Source: Chloracidobacterium validum (GTDB taxonomy: Bacteria; Acidobacteriota; Blastocatellia; Chloracidobacteriales; Chloracidobacteriaceae). From it: a stretch of DNA of 64,000 nucleotides. This document shows positions 45,526-54,469 of the stretch, one piece after another (position 1 is the stretch's first letter; each line of letters opens with the position of its first letter). Under the pieces are notes generated by a model, which worked only from the letters and a program-made list of their open reading frames with translations, ran no database searches and was not told the origin of the DNA. Both the position numbers and the translations under genes were made by a program. The stretch is from assembly GCF_018304825.1 (NCBI RefSeq), contig NZ_CP072648.1, positions 2,091,501-2,155,500 of the forward strand, given 5' to 3'.

Positions 45526-46662
45526 TCAGAACCTGAGTCGGATGTACTTGAAGGGCGAGGCGCGCACGTCATAGACCGTTTTGGTCAGTTCGGCCGTGAA
45601 GGTGGCCAACTCCCGCCGGAGGCGAGCATCGTGCAGAAACTTCCCGGCGCTGCCTTCGGCCTGGTTTAGCCGCGCTTGGAGGCGACTGACGCGGTCGCGC
45701 GTCGTCTGGAGTTGCTGACGCAAGGTTGCGTCGTTCTTGGTTAATCGTCCCAGCGCGCCTTGGTCAGCCACGCGCTGAAGCCCATCCAGGCGCGTCGTCA
45801 GGTCGCCATAGCGTGTCTGGAGTCGGGTGATACGTTCACGCCAAGCTGGATCACCAAGGAAGCGGCCCGCTGTCCCGTGTCCGGCGTCAAGATCAGCGCG
45901 AAGCTGGTTGGCAGCTTGTTGAAGCGCCGTCAGTCGAGGTTGCAACCGCCGACGGGTCACGGAGGCAAACCCCGGGCCGGTCTGGAGCGATTGTTGAAGT
46001 CCGGTCAGTTCAGCTTGAAAGGTGGCAATGGCGGCTTTGAGTTCTTCGCGCTTGAGCGCCGCGCCCAGTGTGCCTTCTCCGCGTTCGATGCGTTGCTGAA
46101 CGGCTAGCAGGCGCTCGCGCATCCCAGCCAAGTTAGCGTTCACGTCGGCGCTGCGCAGGGCAATGGTGCGTGAGTCACCTTCGATTCGCCCGGCAATGAA
46201 ATCACCCTCCGCCACCAGTGGCGCCGCAACGCTGCCGGGCACGATGTCAACGATGCGGTCGGCCAGCGTCCCGTCGCGCCGCAGAACCGCGACAGCATCG
46301 CGGTGAATGAGCTGCGCCGCGTTCAGTCCTGTCAGGCGACGGTCAATGCCAAGCGCCACTTGAACCTGTGGGGTGTCGCGCCGAACCGTCCGCTGAATAT
46401 CCGCGAACGTGATCCGCTGCACCGCCCCAACCTTGACGCCGGATAAGCGAACTTCCGCGCCCGGTCGCAGACCATCCACATCGTGAAAGACCACATAGAG
46501 CGTAAAGCGATTACGTGCTTGGTAGGCTTGCCAAGCAACAGCGACCGCAACCACGGAAAGCGCCAACACAACCAGCCAAAACGTGCGCCGCTTGGCCGGT
46601 TCATAGCGTTCGGCGCTGCGCGCTGGGGCAATTTCTTCTTCGATGGGCGGAAGCGGCATCAT
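45526..46662 (-). CDS. MlaD/MCE-family lipid transport protein
   Basis: 378 residues. One N-terminal transmembrane helix (about 27-47, [21 protein letters not shown]) anchors a single MCE domain (about 50-165: [36 protein letters not shown]...[19 protein letters not shown]). A long coiled-coil C-terminus follows (about 180-365). MCE proteins form hexameric periplasmic tunnels that move phospholipids between membranes. No MlaE/MlaF permease or ATPase gene is next to it. The start is a double ATG at 46662. Confidence 0.87.
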   Translation of the reverse strand: MMPLPPIEEEIAPARSAERYEPAKRRTFWLVVLALSVVAVAVAWQAYQARNRFTLYVVFHDVDGLRPGAEVRLSGVKVGAVQRITFADIQRTVRRDTPQVQVALGIDRRLTGLNAAQLIHRDAVAVLRRDGTLADRIVDIVPGSVAAPLVAEGDFIAGRIEGDSRTIALRSADVNANLAGMRERLLAVQQRIERGEGTLGAALKREELKAAIATFQAELTGLQQSLQTGPGFASVTRRRLQPRLTALQQAANQLRADLDAGHGTAGRFLGDPAWRERITRLQTRYGDLTTRLDGLQRVADQGALGRLTKNDATLRQQLQTTRDRVSRLQARLNQAEGSAGKFLHDARLRRELATFTAELTKTVYDVRASPFKYIRLRF

Positions 46663-46867
46663 GCGGTGAGCGCCAGGATGGGGTCAACCGTGCGGAGCAA
46701 AGCATAGTGCGCCGCGTGGGCCGAGGCAACCGCTTGGCTGATGACAAAACTTTTCTGGAACATATCAAGCGAAAAACAGTATAGCTGCGTGCAGTAAAAC
46801 TGAAACCAACTGACTCGGCAGCGTTTGTCTTCCCCCACAACCTGCCGCTTACCTTTGGGACACTGTC

Positions 46868-49800
46868 ATGCAATGTATCCTTCGCGCTTCCTGGCTACTG
46901 GTGGTTACGGTGGCCTTGTCAAGTCTTGGTTTGGCGCAAGACGGCACGCGCCCCTTGCTGGCTCGAACGCCGACCGCAAGTCGTACGCACATTGTGTTTT
47001 CCTTCGCTGGCGATCTATGGCGCGCACCGCGCGCAGGCGGCGAAGCGGTTCAACTCACCAACCATCCTGGGATTGAAGCCGAGCCGCTTTTTTCCCCAGA
47101 CGGGAGCTTGATTGCGTTTACAGGTCAGTATGACGGCAATACAGATGTGTATGTCGTTCCGGTAACGGGCGGCATTCCGCAACGGCTGACCTACCATCCC
47201 GACCCAGACCGGGCCGTAGGCTGGACGCCCGATGGCAAGCGCGTGTTGTTTGCCAGCGCCCGACTCAGCGAGTCTGGCCGTACCCAACGATTGTTCACCG
47301 TTGACAAAAACGGCGGCCCGGCCGAGCCGCTGCCATTGCCAATGGCAACGTATGGGAGTTTTTCACCGGACGGCGCGAAGCTGGTTTACGAGCCGGTCCC
47401 ACGCGCCTTTGCCGCCTGGAAGCGCTACCGCGGCGGCCGGGCGTCTTACCTGTGGATTGCCAACCTGGCGGATTCGAGCGTGACGAAAATTCCACGCGCC
47501 GACACCAATGACTTCAACCCGATGTGGGTTGGCAAGACCATCTACTTCCTCTCCGATCGGAACGGGCCGGTGACACTCTTTGCCTATGATCCAGCTTCCA
47601 ACAAAGTGACGCCGGCCCTGAAACATGATGGGCTGGACATCAAATCGGCTTCCGTAGCGGTCGGCGGTGATGACGCCATCGTGTATGAGCAGTTTGGCGG
47701 CCTTCATGTGTTTGATGTGAAGAGCGGCAAGCATGCGCCCATCAAGATCACGCTCAATGGCGACATGGCCGGCGTGCGCCCACGCTTTGAAAAGGCCGGC
47801 TCACGAGTCACGGCTTCGGCAATTTCACCCACCGGCATGCGCGTTGCCTTTGAAGCGCGCGGGGACATCCTGACCGTGCCGGCCGAAAAAGGCGCGATCC
47901 GCAACCTCACGGCGACGCCCGGCGTGGCGGAACGCGATCCGGCCTGGTCGCCAGACGGGAAATGGGTGGCCTACTTTTCCGACGCCTCTGGCGAATATGA
48001 ACTGCACCTGCGGGAGCAAACCGGGCTGGGTGAACTCAAGGTCATCAAGCTCGAACCATCGTTTTATTACTCGCCTACTTGGTCTCCCGACAGCAAAAAG
48101 ATTGCCTTCACTGACAAACGGCTCAACTTCTGGCTGGTGGATGTCGAAAGTGGCACGCCGACCAAGTTTGACACGGCGCGGACCACGGGCGGGGCCGGCT
48201 TTCGTCTGCGTGGTGTGGAATGGTCGCCGGACAGCCAGTGGTTGGCCTACACCAAACCCATGCGCTCGGCCTACAGCGCCGCCTTTGTTTACAGCCTCGA
48301 AAGCAAGCAGGTGACGCAAATCACAGATGCCGCCAGCGACGTGACGAGTGTCTGCTTCGACCGCAATGGCAAGTATCTCTACTTGTTGTCGAGCACCAAC
48401 ATTGGCCCGGCGCTCAATGGCTTCGACATGTCGAGCTACGCGCACCGGAATGACACGGTTCGGTCGGTCCATGCCGCCGTGTTGCGCAAGACGGATCCAT
48501 CGCCGGTTGCCCCGGAAAGCGATGACGAGAAGACTGCCGAAGATAAAAAGCCAGGCGACGGCGTCCCGCCAGGCAGCCCGCCAAACGGCATACCAGGGCG
48601 ACCGGGTGACAAACCCAGGGAAGCGCCAAAGGTGGTGATTGATTTCGAGGGACTCAACCAACGCATCGTCGCGCTGCCGATTCCAGCCCGCGCCTTCGTC
48701 GGTTTCGACGCCGGCAAGCCCAACATCCTCTACATCTATGAGTCCACGTTTGGCGGAACGGGCATCCCCGGACTCATCGTTCACAAGTTTGACGTCGAAA
48801 AGCGCAAGCTCGAAAAAATCCTGGAAGGCATTTCTAGCTTCCAACCGACGGCGAATGGCGAAAAGTGCCTGTATCGGCAGGGTCAAAACTGGTTCATCGC
48901 ATCCTTGATGGCACCGATCAAGCCAGGCGAGGGCAAACTTCGGACGGATGAAATGGAAGTTCGGGTTGAGCCGCGCCTGGAGTGGGCGCAGATGTACCGC
49001 GAGGTGTGGCGGCTGGAGCGCGACTTCTTCTACGATCCAACCCACCACGGCTTGAATCTCCAGGCAACGGCCCAGAAATATGAGCCGTATCTCAACGCCG
49101 TGATGCACCGGGCGGATTTGAACTACCTTTTTGATGAAATGCTCGGCGAGTTGAGCGTTGGACACCTCTACGTGCGTGGCGGCGATGTGCCGGAAGTCAA
49201 GCGCGTGCCGGGTGGTTTGCTTGGGGCGGATTACGTCGTTGAGAATGGTCGGTACCGGATCGCCAAGATTTATCAAGGCGAAAACTGGAACCCACAGCTC
49301 CGCGCCCCGCTGACCCAGCCAGGTGTCAATGTCAACGTGGGCGATTACATCCTGGCGGTCAACGGACAGGAGGTCGTCGCTACCGAGGACATTTACCGTT
49401 ACTTTGAGGCAACCGCCGACAAGCAGGTAGTGCTCAAGGTCAGCCCAAGCCCGGACGGGTCCAATGCGCGGACGGTGACGGTCGTCCCGGTCGCCAGTGA
49501 AGCCAGTCTGCGCAACTTGGACTGGATTGAGACCAACAAACGGCGCGTCACCGAACTGAGCGGCGGCAAGCTGGCCTATCTCTGGCTGCCAGACACGGCA
49601 GCCGGTGGGTACACCAACTTCAACCGTTATTTCTTCTCGCAACTCGACAAGCAAGGGGCGGTCGTGGACGAACGCTTCAACGGCGGCGGACAAGCGGCGG
49701 ACTACATCATTGATTACCTGCGCAAGCCGCTGCTGAGTTACTGGGCAGTGCGCGACGGCGAAGACTTCCGCACCCCATTTGGAACCATGCCCGGCCCAAA

Positions 49801-50179
49801 GGTGATGATCGTCAACGAATATGCCGGCTCCGGCGGTGACTTGATGCCTTGGATGTTTCGTCAACTGGGCATCGGCCAGTTGGTGGGCAAGCGCACTTGG
49901 GGGGGACTGGTCGGGATCGGCGGTTATCCGGTGCTGATGGATGGCGGAACCGTAACCGCTCCACACTTTGCCTTCTATTCGCCGGAAGGCAAGTGGGAAA
50001 TCGAGAATCGGGGCGTAGCGCCGGACATCGAGGTTGACCTTGACCCGCAAGCGTGGCGCGCCGGACGCGATACCCAGCTCGAACGGGCGGTAGCGGTCGT
50101 CATGGAGGCACTGAGCAAAAATCCACCGCCGGCGAAGCCCAAGCGCCCGGACTACCCGAACTACCACCGCAAGAAGTAG
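46868..50179 (+). CDS. Secreted tricorn-like protease
   Basis: 1103 residues. A signal peptide (about 1-23) is followed by two beta-propellers of WD/PD40-type blades (FSPDGSLIAFTGQYDGNTDVYVVPVTGG; WSPDGKWVAYFSD; WSPDSKKIAFTDK). Then come a Lys/Pro/Gly-rich insert, a tricorn C1 domain (EVWRLERDFFYDPTHHGLN, GELSVGHLYVRGGD with the catalytic His), a PDZ domain (VNVGDYILAVNGQEVVATEDIY) and a C2 serine-protease core (NEYAGSGGDLMPW, nucleophile Ser; RGVAPDIEVDLDP). The fold matches archaeal Tricorn, which degrades proteasome products, but the signal peptide puts this one outside the cytoplasm. It is common in Acidobacteria and Bacteroidetes. Confidence 0.92.
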   Translation: MQCILRASWLLVVTVALSSLGLAQDGTRPLLARTPTASRTHIVFSFAGDLWRAPRAGGEAVQLTNHPGIEAEPLFSPDGSLIAFTGQYDGNTDVYVVPVTGGIPQRLTYHPDPDRAVGWTPDGKRVLFASARLSESGRTQRLFTVDKNGGPAEPLPLPMATYGSFSPDGAKLVYEPVPRAFAAWKRYRGGRASYLWIANLADSSVTKIPRADTNDFNPMWVGKTIYFLSDRNGPVTLFAYDPASNKVTPALKHDGLDIKSASVAVGGDDAIVYEQFGGLHVFDVKSGKHAPIKITLNGDMAGVRPRFEKAGSRVTASAISPTGMRVAFEARGDILTVPAEKGAIRNLTATPGVAERDPAWSPDGKWVAYFSDASGEYELHLREQTGLGELKVIKLEPSFYYSPTWSPDSKKIAFTDKRLNFWLVDVESGTPTKFDTARTTGGAGFRLRGVEWSPDSQWLAYTKPMRSAYSAAFVYSLESKQVTQITDAASDVTSVCFDRNGKYLYLLSSTNIGPALNGFDMSSYAHRNDTVRSVHAAVLRKTDPSPVAPESDDEKTAEDKKPGDGVPPGSPPNGIPGRPGDKPREAPKVVIDFEGLNQRIVALPIPARAFVGFDAGKPNILYIYESTFGGTGIPGLIVHKFDVEKRKLEKILEGISSFQPTANGEKCLYRQGQNWFIASLMAPIKPGEGKLRTDEMEVRVEPRLEWAQMYREVWRLERDFFYDPTHHGLNLQATAQKYEPYLNAVMHRADLNYLFDEMLGELSVGHLYVRGGDVPEVKRVPGGLLGADYVVENGRYRIAKIYQGENWNPQLRAPLTQPGVNVNVGDYILAVNGQEVVATEDIYRYFEATADKQVVLKVSPSPDGSNARTVTVVPVASEASLRNLDWIETNKRRVTELSGGKLAYLWLPDTAAGGYTNFNRYFFSQLDKQGAVVDERFNGGGQAADYIIDYLRKPLLSYWAVRDGEDFRTPFGTMPGPKVMIVNEYAGSGGDLMPWMFRQLGIGQLVGKRTWGGLVGIGGYPVLMDGGTVTAPHFAFYSPEGKWEIENRGVAPDIEVDLDPQAWRAGRDTQLERAVAVVMEALSKNPPPAKPKRPDYPNYHRKK

Positions 50180-50216
50180 CCCAGGGCGTTGGTGAACGGG
50201 TATTGGTGACACACTG

Positions 50217-50255
50217 GCTTGCCTGCGTGGTGGCATTCCCGCCGCGCAGGCAAGC
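50217..50255. terminator. Hairpin between the tricorn gene and the convergent small gene
   Basis: GCTTGCCTGCG (50217-50227) pairs perfectly with CGCAGGCAAGC (50245-50255), an 11-bp stem with a 17-nt loop, 37 bp after the tricorn stop and just beyond the stop of the convergent ORF. There is no strong T-tract on either strand. Confidence 0.5.
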
Positions 50256-50268
50256 ACCGGCCGCGTTG

Positions 50269-50463
50269 TTATCCATGCCGCCAGAAGCGCGCCAGTCGCC
50301 ATCCGCCGTAAAGCACGAGGACGACTCCCGCGCCAAAACGGAAGGTGAGGGTTCGAGGGGTGGTGGTTCCCCACTCGATGATGTACCACGCGCCCACCAG
50401 AATGAAAAACAACGGGAGAAGCCAGCCCCCAAGTGGACGACGAGGTTTCTTTTCTGGCGTCAT
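50269..50463 (-). CDS. Small two-helix membrane protein
   Basis: 64 residues from the ATG at 50463 (a longer reading starts at 50508). Two hydrophobic segments, WLLPLFFILVGAWYII and FGAGVVLVLYGGWRLA, are joined by a short TTTPRTL loop and flanked by basic residues (PEKKPRRP; RFWRHG). No family was recognised. It lies between two plus-strand genes on the opposite strand; the membrane pattern is the main sign that it is real. Confidence 0.5.
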   Translation of the reverse strand: MTPEKKPRRPLGGWLLPLFFILVGAWYIIEWGTTTPRTLTFRFGAGVVLVLYGGWRLARFWRHG

Positions 50464-50558
50464 CGGCGTAGCTTGTTCCACGGCAGCAAAGTTCCCACAC
50501 CATGCCATAGCTTGACCGGCTTGCCAAAAGTGACGCCGGCACTAGGGAAAAACGTACG

Positions 50559-51260
50559 GTGGAGTTGACTGGAAGTGTCGCTTTGGTAACGGGAGGCGCG
50601 CGCCGCTTGGGGGCGGCCATGGCGTGCGCGCTGGCGGTACGGGGCGTCCAGGTCGCGCTCCATTGCCATGGGTCGCGGCCGGTAGCCGAAAACCTAGCGG
50701 CCGAGTTGCGCGCCACCGGGGCCACGGTTGAAGTTTTTTCAGCCGATCTGCGGCAAGCCCCGGCGGTGGACGCGCTCTTCGCGGCGGTCGAACGGCGGTT
50801 CGGCACGCTTCACATTCTGGTCAACAACGCTGCCGTGTTTGAGCGCCGTCCGGTGCTCGAACTCACTGATGCCGACTGGGAGCAGACGTTGGCCGTCAAC
50901 CTGACCGCGCCCTTCTGGTGTGCGCGCCGGGCCGCGAAACTGATGCTGGCGCAGGGGCGCGGCAAGATCATCAACTTGGCTTGTGTTGGGGGCGTGCGTC
51001 CGTGGTCGGCCTACGTTCACTACAACGTCTCGAAAGCCGGCCTCATCATGCTGACCGAAGGTCTGGCCAAAGCCCTTGCGCCGGTCATCCAGGTCAATGC
51101 CATTGCGCCGGGGATTGTTGACCTGACCGGCGCTCGCCAGGGCGTCACGCCGGACGACATCACGCGGGCGTTGCTGTACTTGCTCGATACTGACGCGGTG
51201 ACGGGCGAAACGCTGTTTGTGGATGCGGGCTACCGACTGGGTATCAAGCCCAACGTGTAG
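50559..51260 (+). CDS. Short-chain dehydrogenase/reductase (FabG/FolM-like)
   Basis: 233 residues from a GTG at 50559. The cofactor motif is LVTGGARRLGAAMA (TGxxxxxG), and NNAA is at about 86-89. The active-site Tyr and Lys are in YNVSKAG. The position of the catalytic Ser reads Cys (IINLACVGG), a departure also tolerated in some pteridine reductase-like members, which lack the Ser. The C-terminus QVNAIAPGIV.....TPDDITRALLYLLDTDAVTGETLFVDAGYRL is family-typical. Basic residues after the glycine motif suggest NADP(H). Substrate unknown: a 3-oxoacyl-ACP or a pteridine. Confidence 0.83.
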   Translation: MELTGSVALVTGGARRLGAAMACALAVRGVQVALHCHGSRPVAENLAAELRATGATVEVFSADLRQAPAVDALFAAVERRFGTLHILVNNAAVFERRPVLELTDADWEQTLAVNLTAPFWCARRAAKLMLAQGRGKIINLACVGGVRPWSAYVHYNVSKAGLIMLTEGLAKALAPVIQVNAIAPGIVDLTGARQGVTPDDITRALLYLLDTDAVTGETLFVDAGYRLGIKPNV

Positions 51261-51335
51261 CTTGAGCCTGAGCGGCATGCTATAGTCACCTGACTTCGTG
51301 TAAAAACTTCGATGTCCTAACGTAAAAGAGAGAAA

Positions 51336-53501
51336 ATGATGAAGTTGCTTTCTGTGGTGTTGATGCTCTGGGGCGTGCTTGTCGGGGCGGTTGCGCCAGC
51401 TTGCAGGGCGTTGGCCGCGGCGGAGACGCCGGCGCCGGGGTTGACATCTGAGCTTGCTGCGCAAACCGAATGGAAGGTCACCGGCCCCTTTGGAGGGACG
51501 GTGCGCGCCCTGGCGCAAGACCCAACCAATCCGAAGCGCATGTTCATTGGGACGGCAGACGGGCAAATCTACGCGACGACAGATGGGGCGCAGACTTGGC
51601 AGTGGCTACCGACCTTCAATCGCCCGCAGTACATCATCGAAAGCATCACGATTGACCCAACGGCAACCAACACGCTCTATGCCGCCGTTTGGGTGCTTGA
51701 AAATGACCGCGAAGGCGGCGTGTACAAATCCACCGATGGTGGTGAGACCTGGCGGGCTGTCCTGAAGCACGAATCCGTCCGGGCCTTTGCCCTTGCGCCA
51801 GGCAATGCCAGTGTCCTGGTGGCCGGTTCGCGCAGTGGAGCTTTCCGTTCCACGGATGGTGGGGAAACTTGGGCGCGGTTTTCTCCAACTGACCAGACCG
51901 GCATTCGGAATATCGAGTCCGTGGCAATTGATCCACGCAGTGCCGATACGGTGTATGTCGGCACGTGGTACTTGCCGTGGAAGACCGTGGACGGTGGGAA
52001 TAACTGGACGTTCATCCACGGTGAGACCTCAAAGTTGATTGAAGATTCGGATATTTTCAGCATTGCGATTGACAACTTTGATCCAGACCGCGTCTATTGC
52101 AGCGCGTGCAGTGGCATCTACCGGAGCCTCGATGGCGGGCGTAACTGGACAAAGTTCAAGGGCATTCCTTCGAGCGCCCGTCGGACACACGTCATTTTCC
52201 CGCACCCAACCCGCGAGCGAGAAATCTTTGCCGGCACGACCGAAGGCCTCTGGCGTACCACGGATGGCGGGGAAACCTGGCGGCAGGTGCTGCCTTCGAC
52301 AACGACGATCAACGAGATTCGCGTTCACCCCACGGCCCCCGACCGAGTCATCGTCGGCACGGAAAATAGTGGGGTTCTCATCAGCGAGGATGGCGGAACT
52401 ACCTTTCGGCCCTTCAACCACGGATTTGTTGCGCGGCGCGTCTCCGGGCTGTTGGCAGACAGCATGCAGCGCGGACGGCTGTTTGCAAGCGTGATGTTCA
52501 ACGGTGCCGAAGGTGGCGTCTATGTCTCAACCGATCTGGGCCAAACGTGGCAGCCGGCTTCGCAGGGGCTTGGCGCACGCGATGTGTATGGCCTCCATGC
52601 GCCCGTTGGTAACTCGCGCCGCCTCTATGCGGCAACGAACGATGGCGTCTTTTTCACGGAGAATGGCGGAAGCCTCTGGCAGCCGGCCAACCCGGCCGCA
52701 ACCTGGAAGCCAACGCCGGTGGCACCAGGCGGCCGCCCACCTGCCCCGGTGACAACCGCGCCTAGCCCACGCCCGGCTGCCAAGAAACGCCAAGTGGCAG
52801 CGCGTCCGTCCACGCGCCGAACGGTCCTCCGGCAGCGGCTGAAAGGCCATGTTGTGGAGCTAGCCTCCACGGGAGAAGGCTGGCTCTATGCCGCTGCCTG
52901 GGATGGTCTTTTCCGAACGGATAATCCAGCCAAGGGCTGGGAAAAAATCAATCTAGGTGCTTATCGCGGACGGCTCTTCTCGATTGCCGTGTCGCCCCGC
53001 AACCCGGATGTCTTGCTTGCCGGGATTTCAGACGGTTTGCTGATGAGTTCAGACGGCGGCGTCACTTGGCAGCGGGCCGACCTACCGATGAAAGCCGTCA
53101 AGGATGCGACCTGTGTCCAGGAAATTGCCATTCACCCACGCCAGCCAGAAACCATCCTGGTCGGCACGCGCCGGACGGCCTACCTAAGCCGAGACGGTGG
53201 CAAATCCTGGGAACGACTCGCCCGCGGCATCGGTTTTGGCGATATTGCTGTCATTCGGTTCAACCCACGCAACGCCGACGAAGTCCTGATTGGTGATGCC
53301 CAGGGTGGGGGGCTATATCTTTCCGTCAATGGTGGGCAGCTTTTTCACCGCCTCGACCAGCGGGCCGTCTTGCCTGGACGCCGGATGTGGGCGGCGGCAT
53401 TTGACCCCTTTACGACCGGGCGCGTCTATGCTGGCTCAGTGACGTCCGGGGTCATGATTGCCACGATCCCCGGCGTTGCGCCGCTGTCGGCCAGCCAGTA
53501 A
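51336..53501 (+). CDS. Secreted BNR/YCF48-type beta-propeller protein
   Basis: 721 residues. The signal peptide (about 1-28) ends near ALAAA. Multiple sialidase-type Asp-box repeats follow: STDGGETWRAV, STDGGETWARF, TTDGGETWRQV, SEDGGTTFRPF, STDLGQTWQPA, SSDGGVTWQRA and SRDGGKSWERL. These predict two beta-propellers like the VPS10/photosystem assembly factor (YCF48) group. A Pro/Ala/Arg-rich linker at about 460-500 separates them. Such proteins bind or assemble partners outside the membrane and are usually not glycosidases. It precedes mutM by 15 bp. Confidence 0.85.
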   Translation: MMKLLSVVLMLWGVLVGAVAPACRALAAAETPAPGLTSELAAQTEWKVTGPFGGTVRALAQDPTNPKRMFIGTADGQIYATTDGAQTWQWLPTFNRPQYIIESITIDPTATNTLYAAVWVLENDREGGVYKSTDGGETWRAVLKHESVRAFALAPGNASVLVAGSRSGAFRSTDGGETWARFSPTDQTGIRNIESVAIDPRSADTVYVGTWYLPWKTVDGGNNWTFIHGETSKLIEDSDIFSIAIDNFDPDRVYCSACSGIYRSLDGGRNWTKFKGIPSSARRTHVIFPHPTREREIFAGTTEGLWRTTDGGETWRQVLPSTTTINEIRVHPTAPDRVIVGTENSGVLISEDGGTTFRPFNHGFVARRVSGLLADSMQRGRLFASVMFNGAEGGVYVSTDLGQTWQPASQGLGARDVYGLHAPVGNSRRLYAATNDGVFFTENGGSLWQPANPAATWKPTPVAPGGRPPAPVTTAPSPRPAAKKRQVAARPSTRRTVLRQRLKGHVVELASTGEGWLYAAAWDGLFRTDNPAKGWEKINLGAYRGRLFSIAVSPRNPDVLLAGISDGLLMSSDGGVTWQRADLPMKAVKDATCVQEIAIHPRQPETILVGTRRTAYLSRDGGKSWERLARGIGFGDIAVIRFNPRNADEVLIGDAQGGGLYLSVNGGQLFHRLDQRAVLPGRRMWAAAFDPFTTGRVYAGSVTSGVMIATIPGVAPLSASQ

Positions 53502-53516
53502 CCATCTTTCTTCGGC

Positions 53517-54380
53517 ATGCCTGAGCTTCCTGAAGTGGAAGGCGTTGCGCGTGAGCTACGGCAACGCCTCAACCAGCGGCAGATTGTGCGCGTGGTGGTG
53601 ACTCGCCCACGGCTTGTCGCGCCGCAGTCGGTGGAATCATTTGCCGAATGTTTGCGTGGCGCGTCCTTTGTTGACGTTGGCCGCCGGGGCAAACATTTGC
53701 TTCTGCACCTCGACAATGCACACACGTTGGTCATTCACTTACGGATGGCCGGGCGTTTTCTCTATGTTGCGCCGACCGCGCCCTTGCCCAAGTTCATCCA
53801 TGCCAGATTTGAGCTTGATAATGACCGTTGGTTGGCATTCCAGGATCAGCGCCATTTTGCCATCATGCGCCTCGCGCCAACGGATAGCCTTCACCAGCTT
53901 AAGGAACTCCGCGACCTTGCCCCGGAGCCGCTCGGACCGGATTTCACTCGCGACTACCTACGGCGCACGCTCGCCGGTACGCAGCGCCCGATCAAGGAGG
54001 TCTTGCTTGACCAGACCCGCGTCGCCGGACTCGGCAATATCTATGCGGCGGAGGCACTTTTTGCGGTTGGTATCCATCCTCTGACGCCGGCCAACGCTAT
54101 TCCCAAAGCGAAAGTTGATTACCTGTGGCAAGTCATCCGCATCTTACTTGAGTCAGCGATTGAGGCGGGCAGCACCATTGATGTGAACCCAGAAAACATC
54201 ACCGGCCAGTATTTTGGCGCTGCCTTTGCCGAAGCCCTGCTGGTTTATGACCGGGAAGGCGAACCATGTGTGCGGTGTGAAACGCCCATTGCCCGAATCC
54301 GCCAAGCGCAACGCTCAACCTACTTTTGCCCCAAGTGCCAGCGTCCGCGTGCCAAGACCACACGACAAGCCCGAAGTTGA
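53517..54380 (+). CDS. mutM: Formamidopyrimidine-DNA glycosylase (Fpg)
   Basis: 287 residues. It removes 8-oxoguanine and cuts at the resulting abasic site. The catalytic N-terminal PELPEVEGVARELR is exposed after Met removal, with the beta-lyase Lys in VGRRGKHLLL. The H2TH region is GPDF...IKEVLLDQTRVAGLGNIYAAEALF, and the C-terminal zinc finger has C...C in CVRCETPI and C...C in YFCPKCQ. It is co-oriented with the BNR gene and with the signalling gene after it. Confidence 0.97.
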   Translation: MPELPEVEGVARELRQRLNQRQIVRVVVTRPRLVAPQSVESFAECLRGASFVDVGRRGKHLLLHLDNAHTLVIHLRMAGRFLYVAPTAPLPKFIHARFELDNDRWLAFQDQRHFAIMRLAPTDSLHQLKELRDLAPEPLGPDFTRDYLRRTLAGTQRPIKEVLLDQTRVAGLGNIYAAEALFAVGIHPLTPANAIPKAKVDYLWQVIRILLESAIEAGSTIDVNPENITGQYFGAAFAEALLVYDREGEPCVRCETPIARIRQAQRSTYFCPKCQRPRAKTTRQARS

Positions 54381-54469
54381 TGTGCTAGGGTTTCGGAACT
54401 TATTTCTAACCCCCGAAGTTTTTTGATGGTCAGCAACGGAAACCGTTTTTGGAAAACAGGGTGCTTCGT

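Noticed and set aside
44595-45536. 313-codon open frame on the plus strand
   Set aside because: Antisense to sucD, which is unambiguous.
47825-50806. 993-codon open frame on the minus strand
   Set aside because: It is antisense to the tricorn-like protease, whose domains and motifs are clear. The antisense product is low in complexity and has no family pattern; high GC makes long antisense frames common.
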